Below, piece after piece: positions 60,101 to 64,000 of a stretch of 64,000 bases of DNA. How positions within the stretch are numbered: position 1 is the stretch's first letter; each line of letters begins with the position of its first letter. A program made the translations under genes and the position numbers. This DNA comes from Eledone cirrhosa (lineage: Eukaryota > Mollusca > Cephalopoda > Octopoda > Eledonidae): contig OZ024757.1 of the NCBI GenBank assembly GCA_964016885.1, positions 22,297,901-22,361,900 of the forward strand, written 5' to 3'. Below the pieces are notes generated by a model that was given only the letters and a program-made list of their open reading frames with translations, ran no database searches and was not told the DNA's origin.

Positions 60101-60566
60101 AGAAGGATATAAGCTGTGTGTTCGTTTGTGTATACATTTTACTCTTCAGGTATAGTGTAAAGAAGAAAAAAATTCACTTATGTTTATAAAAATAAATAGA
60201 AAACACCAGGAAGGACAATCAGCCGGCACATTCCCTCAACCTAAAGAATAACAACATCACCACTGTCTCCTAACACAGACACACACAAAACAACATGACA
60301 TTCCCTCCTTGGTCCCCTGAAAAACAAATAACCCTATCCTACACAACAACATCGATTCTATTCTCCACAAACACCCTACAACAACTAAAAAAAAAAATCG
60401 AACATAAGACAAGTTAGTGGATTCTGTAAAAGTTTCAATGCCTAAATTTTGTGTAAACTGTAATATAAGGTCTGCATCTGGTTTATACACACACACATAT
60501 ATATATAAGTATAGAAATAGTTGATTGAAATAGGTAAAAGATAAAAGTTATGTCTGTGTATATATC
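60101..60566. other. Unassigned sequence
   Basis: C/A-rich 60200-60390 with no repeat unit. A 79-aa minus frame at 60257-60496 (ends in low-complexity Cys/Val) has no other support. Confidence 0.3.
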
Positions 60567-60911
60567 ATCATCATCATCATCATTTCATTTTACGTCTGCT
60601 TTTTCCCTGCTTGCAAGGGTGGGACGGGAACTGATTCTGGCTTGATTTCTACAGCTGGATGCCCTTCCTAACACCAACCTCATTTACAGTGAGTGCTGGG
60701 TGCTTTTTTGCCGTGGCACCTCCACGATCACTTTGCAGTGGAATGATAGGGACCCCAGCCCCTATCATCTCATTTCTACAGCTGAGTAAACTGGAGCAAT
60801 GTGAAATAAAGTGTCTTGCTCAAGGAAACAACACATCACCCGGTCTGAGAATTGAACTCACAACCTTTCGATTGCAAGGCCAATGCTCTAACCACTAAGC
60901 CATGTGCCTCC
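60567..60911 (-). mobile_element. SINE-A, complete
   Basis: (ATC)n, CTGGATGCCCTTCCTAACAC to AACCACTAAGCCATGTGCCT. Same landmarks as at 37697. Confidence 0.93.
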
Positions 60912-60926
60912 ATCCATATATATATA

Positions 60927-61290
60927 TCATCATCATCATTTTACATCCGCTTTTCCCCTGCTTGCAAGGGTGGGACGGGAACTGATTCTGGCTTGATTTG
61001 TTCAGCTGGATGCCCTTCCTAACACCAACCTCATTTACAGTGAGTGTGGGGTACTTTTTATTCCCGTGGTGCCTCCACGACCACTTTACAGTGTGGGCTG
61101 GGTGCTTTTTTTTCCGTGGCACCTACACGACCACATTACAGTGTGGGCTGGGTGCTTTTTTTTCCGTGGCACCTACACGACCACATTACAGTGTGGGCTG
61201 GGTGCTTTTTTGCCATGGCACCTACACGTCCACTTTACAGTGTGGGCTGGGTGCTTTTGTGCACCTCCACGACAACTTTGCAGTGGTTTA
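60927..61290 (-). mobile_element. LINE 3' UTR with about 50-bp units, five copies
   Basis: (ATC)n, GGATGCCCTTCCTAACACCA, then GTGTGGGCTGGGTGCTTTTT starting at 61091, 61141, 61191 and 61240, separated by GGCACCTACACGACCAC. The repeat unit is the one seen three times at 1559-1700 and once in SINE-A. Confidence 0.88.
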
Positions 61291-61806
61291 TATCATTAGC
61301 AGTCTTCCCCTCGATTTCTTCTGTACATCTTCTACAAGCAAAGTTCTCCCTTCCTGTTAGTCTACTTGTTATTCCACTACATCTTTTGTGTACCCAACAT
61401 TTACACTGTGTACATTAAATGGACTTTATGCCTACTCCTTTTCTGCATATTGAGCATGGCCCCTTCTCTGAGAGAATCTGGGCCCTGCCTTCTCTCCTAC
61501 TCTCTAGTACTTTAGTTTTGGCTAAGTCTACTCTGAGGCCTTTTGATTCCATATTCAGTTTCCATAATCAGAATTTATTTTCTAGCCCTTAGAAAAGACA
61601 AAATAGATGATGAGGTTCAATGAAGATATATATTAGTTTCATGCTTAATATAGTAAGAATAGTCCTAACGTTTCAGACGCTAGTCCTTCATCAGATTATA
61701 AAATGAAAAATTAAAGAAGAAATAGAGCGTTAGAAGAGAGTAAGCAAGGGTAGAAATAAAAAAGATTTTTTGAGAAAAGCTGGTCTGTTCATTTTGCCAC
61801 TCCCGC

Positions 61807-61830
<24 letters not shown>
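61291..61830. other. Unassigned; small hammerhead-like core at 61671-61694
   Basis: The minus strand has CTGATGA, a short hairpin and GAAACGTT, but flanking bases do not close stem I (see rejected items). The rest is not recognised. Confidence 0.35.
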
Positions 61831-61862
<32 letters not shown>

Positions 61863-62141
61863 CCCCTGTGTTTTATAGTATGCATGATTATGTATATGTA
61901 AATATGTTTGTGTGTGTGTGTACATATGTGTTGTGCGTAACATAGATACTAATTATCTGCTATTCAATCTAACACCAAGCATTTTCAATAGACATGTGAT
62001 TGTCACTTTGAAATTACATTACAGTGTGTGTGTGTGTGTGTGTGAGGGGGTGGGGGTGATAGAGTATATAAGTCACATACTTCAGGATTTAAAGTCAGGT
62101 TAAAAGTAACATTTAAGATAAAATATTCAATGTTTAGATAC

Positions 62142-62181
<40 letters not shown>

Positions 62182-62235
62182 TTCATTCAACCATTTTCTT
62201 TGAATTTAAGATATATGTGCATGTGTGTTGATAAA
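61831..62235. other. (CT)n/(TA)n, (TG)n, (ATT)n and unassigned spacer
   Basis: (CT)n and (TA)n 61806-61858; (TG)n 62022-62043; (ATT)n 62143-62180. Confidence 0.6.
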
Positions 62236-62535
62236 ATGTTTATTGTTCATCTATAACGCTGCAGGCTTCTACAATAAAATTTGTTACAACTGACTAAAAA
62301 TATCTTTTCACGATCTGTTTTGGATAAATTATCCTTCTAGCTCTAGTTGGTAGTTGCTAATATTTGCTCCCTTCTAGACTTTGAATTTGTATAGGTCCTC
62401 CTCACACAAACCAAAACAAAGCATATGAGCAGGAGCTAGTTACCTGGCCAGCCGGGCTTCAGCACGCAACAGTCATCTAACCCATGCAGGCAGGGAAAAT
62501 AGACATTAAACTGTGATGTTGCTGACGATGATATA
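62236..62535 (+). mobile_element. Unclassified repeat V, copy 1
   Basis: GTTTATTGTTCATCTATAAC, GCTGCAGGCTTCTACAATAA, AATTATCCTTCTAGCTCTAG, TTTGCTCCCTTCTAGAC and a final CATTAAACTGTGATGTTGCT-GACGATGAT. The (GAT)-type tail suggests a retroposon. Confidence 0.7.
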
Positions 62536-62544
62536 TGTGTTGTA

Positions 62545-62835
62545 TTGTTAAACTATAGTGCTGCAGGGTTCTATAGTAAAATTGGTGGCAACTGACTATA
62601 TATAGCTTTACACAATTTATTTTGGATAAAATATCCTTCTAGCTTTAGTAGCCATTTGTTGATATTTGCACCCTTCTAGACTATTTGTATAGGCCCTACT
62701 TATATGCTTTTGTTTTTGCTGTAGAAACCAAGCCAAAACAAAGTGTATGAACAGGACCTAGTCACTTGACCAGTCCAGATTCAGCAGATGATGACCATCT
62801 AGATGTCAAATGGTGATGTTGATGATGATGATATA
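62545..62835 (+). mobile_element. Unclassified repeat V, copy 2
   Basis: GTTAAACTATAGTGCTGCAG, GGATAAAATATCCTTCTAGC, ATTTGCACCCTTCTAGAC and AAATGGTGATGTTGATGATG. Confidence 0.7.
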
Positions 62836-62838
62836 TGT

Positions 62839-62869
<31 letters not shown>

Positions 62870-62896
62870 CGTGTGTGTTGATGATGATGATGATGA

Positions 62897-62943
<47 letters not shown>

Positions 62944-63188
62944 TGATGATGATGATATATGTATATATATATGTGTGTGTGTGTTGATGCTGATGTTGAT
63001 GATGATGATATATATATGTATATATATATGTGTTGATGATGATGATGATATATATATATGTATATATATGTATATTTGTGTGTGTTGATGATGATGATAT
63101 ATATATATATATATATGTGTGTGTTGATGATGATGATATATATGTATATATATATATATATGTATATATGTGTGTGTGTTGATGCTGA

Positions 63189-63230
<42 letters not shown>

Positions 63231-63279
63231 TGATGTTGATGATGATATATATATATATATGTGTGTGTTGATGTTGATG

Positions 63280-63322
<43 letters not shown>

Positions 63323-63388
63323 ATGATGATGATATATATGTATGTATATATATATATATGTGTGTGTGTTGATGTTGATGATGATATA

Positions 63389-63437
<49 letters not shown>

Positions 63438-63438
63438 T
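62836..63438. repeat. (TA)n/(GATGATGAT) compound minisatellite
   Basis: Alternating (TA)n, (TG)n and GTTGATGATGATGATAT blocks, at least ten cycles of 45-65 bp. This looks like an expansion of the preceding element's (GAT)n tail with adjacent (TA)n. The His/Tyr/Ile-rich 251-aa minus frame is an artefact. Confidence 0.92.
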
Positions 63439-63725
63439 GAAACATGTTTATTGTTAAACTATTTCTCAGCAGGGTTTTACAGGGAAATTTCTTTCGATAG
63501 AATAAAAATACTTTCATATAATTTGTTTTGGATAAATCTTCCTTCTAGCTTTATCTGACAATAGTTAAGGTTTGCTCCCTTTTAGAGCATCTTTCAGGTC
63601 CCAGGATACACAACCGTTGTGTGTCCATCCCAAGCCTCCCAGGATGTGTTGCAGGCCCATTGCTAGACTTTTCATCATTGAGTAGACACTGCAGTATAGT
63701 TCTTGAACAGGGCCCCATCTAGTTA
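63439..63725 (+). mobile_element. Unclassified repeat V, copy 3
   Basis: CATGTTTATTGTTAAACTAT, TCTCAGCAGGGTTTTACAGG, GGATAAATCTTCCTTCTAGC and TTTGCTCCCTTTTAGAGC. The later part diverges and has no (GAT)n end. Confidence 0.65.
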
Positions 63726-63792
63726 ATGTATTGTCCTTTGTTAAGCCATGTGAAGGAGGGTGCCATATGATTATTCATATTCAATCCAACAA

Positions 63793-64000
63793 TCCAACCG
63801 TGACCTCTGGCGTCACGCAGTAATACAGAGTACCCGACCTCCCATGGGTACAAGCTGAAGCATATAGACAATATGCCCCCACACCCCCCACCGCAAGGTG
63901 GTCGTGGAGGTGCCACGCCAAAAAAGCACCCAGCTCACACTGTAAAGTGGACGTGTAGGCGCCACGAAAAAGCACCCAGCACTCACTGTAAATGAGGTTG
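63793..64000 (+). mobile_element. LINE 3' end, running off the window
   Basis: CCAACCGTGACCTCTGGCGT-CACGCAGTAATACAGA corresponds to RDLWRHAVIQ of the 1141-1526 LINE. It is followed by a stop region, ACCGCAAGGTGGTCGTGGAG, two more 3' UTR units and TGAGGTTG at the edge. The minus-strand frames here are not genes. Confidence 0.85.

Noticed and set aside
60659..60898. Conserved 79-aa frame ([15 protein letters not shown]) found at several sites
   Set aside because: It recurs because it lies in the antisense of SINE-A tails at 37783, 42432, 50480 and 60659; no independent gene.
61664..61700. Twelfth hammerhead (minus strand CTGATGA...GAAACGTT)
   Set aside because: Core bases and an ACGT palindrome are present, but the sequence before CTGATGA (TTATAAT) does not pair with the sequence after the cleavage site (AGGACT), so stem I cannot form.

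Overview
This window looks like non-coding nuclear DNA from a cephalopod mollusc, most likely an octopus. That identification is an inference. It rests on (TA)n, (CA)n and trinucleotide repeats at very high density, on many copies of tRNA-headed SINEs resembling those I associate with octopus genomes, on LINE 3' fragments ending in (ATG)n, and on the absence of any continuous cellular gene. Every long open frame is explained by a tandem repeat, a microsatellite or a decayed LINE. The only hint of a host gene is three short plus-strand exon candidates at 14815, 52420 and 56085. They share one intron phase and would join in frame, which would place most of the window inside one or two large introns.

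Layout. 0-7 kb: microsatellites, a 135-bp minisatellite, two LINE 3' fragments, a nested foldback element, and AT-rich elements carrying hammerhead ribozymes. 7.4-9.6 kb: a LINE C-terminal fragment running into a 41-bp array, then a 29-bp array. 9.9-16.6 kb: SINEs, a piggyBac-like MITE, a hammerhead element, a LINE-tail-derived array, exon candidate 1 and a cluster of AT-rich TTAA-end repeats. 17.3-18.2 kb: a minus-strand LINE end. 20.3 kb: a polypurine tract. 20.9-26 kb: a LINE C-terminal remnant whose reverse-transcriptase tail has expanded into about 86 copies of a 51-bp unit. 27-34 kb: SINEs, LINE remnants, hairpin microsatellites, mariner-type MITEs and a MITE with internal repeats. 35-40 kb: a 290-bp palindrome, GA-rich DNA, more hammerhead elements and a LINE end. 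40-48 kb: dense SINE clusters, one with a 93-bp internal expansion, an ACC/AAC tract, and a MITE with a 72-bp array. 48-52.3 kb: 22-bp and GGT arrays, an inverted hammerhead pair, a foldback copy, and a SINE nested in a MITE. 52.4-59.6 kb: exon candidates 2 and 3, a SINE with a 125-bp expansion, a LINE with a 101-bp expansion, and a MITE with a 44-bp array. 60-64 kb: SINE and LINE tails and (TA)n/(GAT)n DNA.

Two themes stand out. First, at least nine sequences match the full type-I hammerhead ribozyme layout: CUGANGA core, stem II, GAAA, stem III, UH cleavage site and a closing stem I. They lie in short ORF-less elements at the edges of (TA)n tracts, which suggests Penelope-like or retrozyme elements. 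Second, most transposon families here have seeded tandem arrays from their own ends or interior: LINE ORF tails (51, 101 and 41 bp), LINE 3' UTR (about 50 bp), SINE interiors (93 and 125 bp), and both ends of one piggyBac-like MITE (72 and 44 bp). All calls were made by eye, without alignment or folding software.
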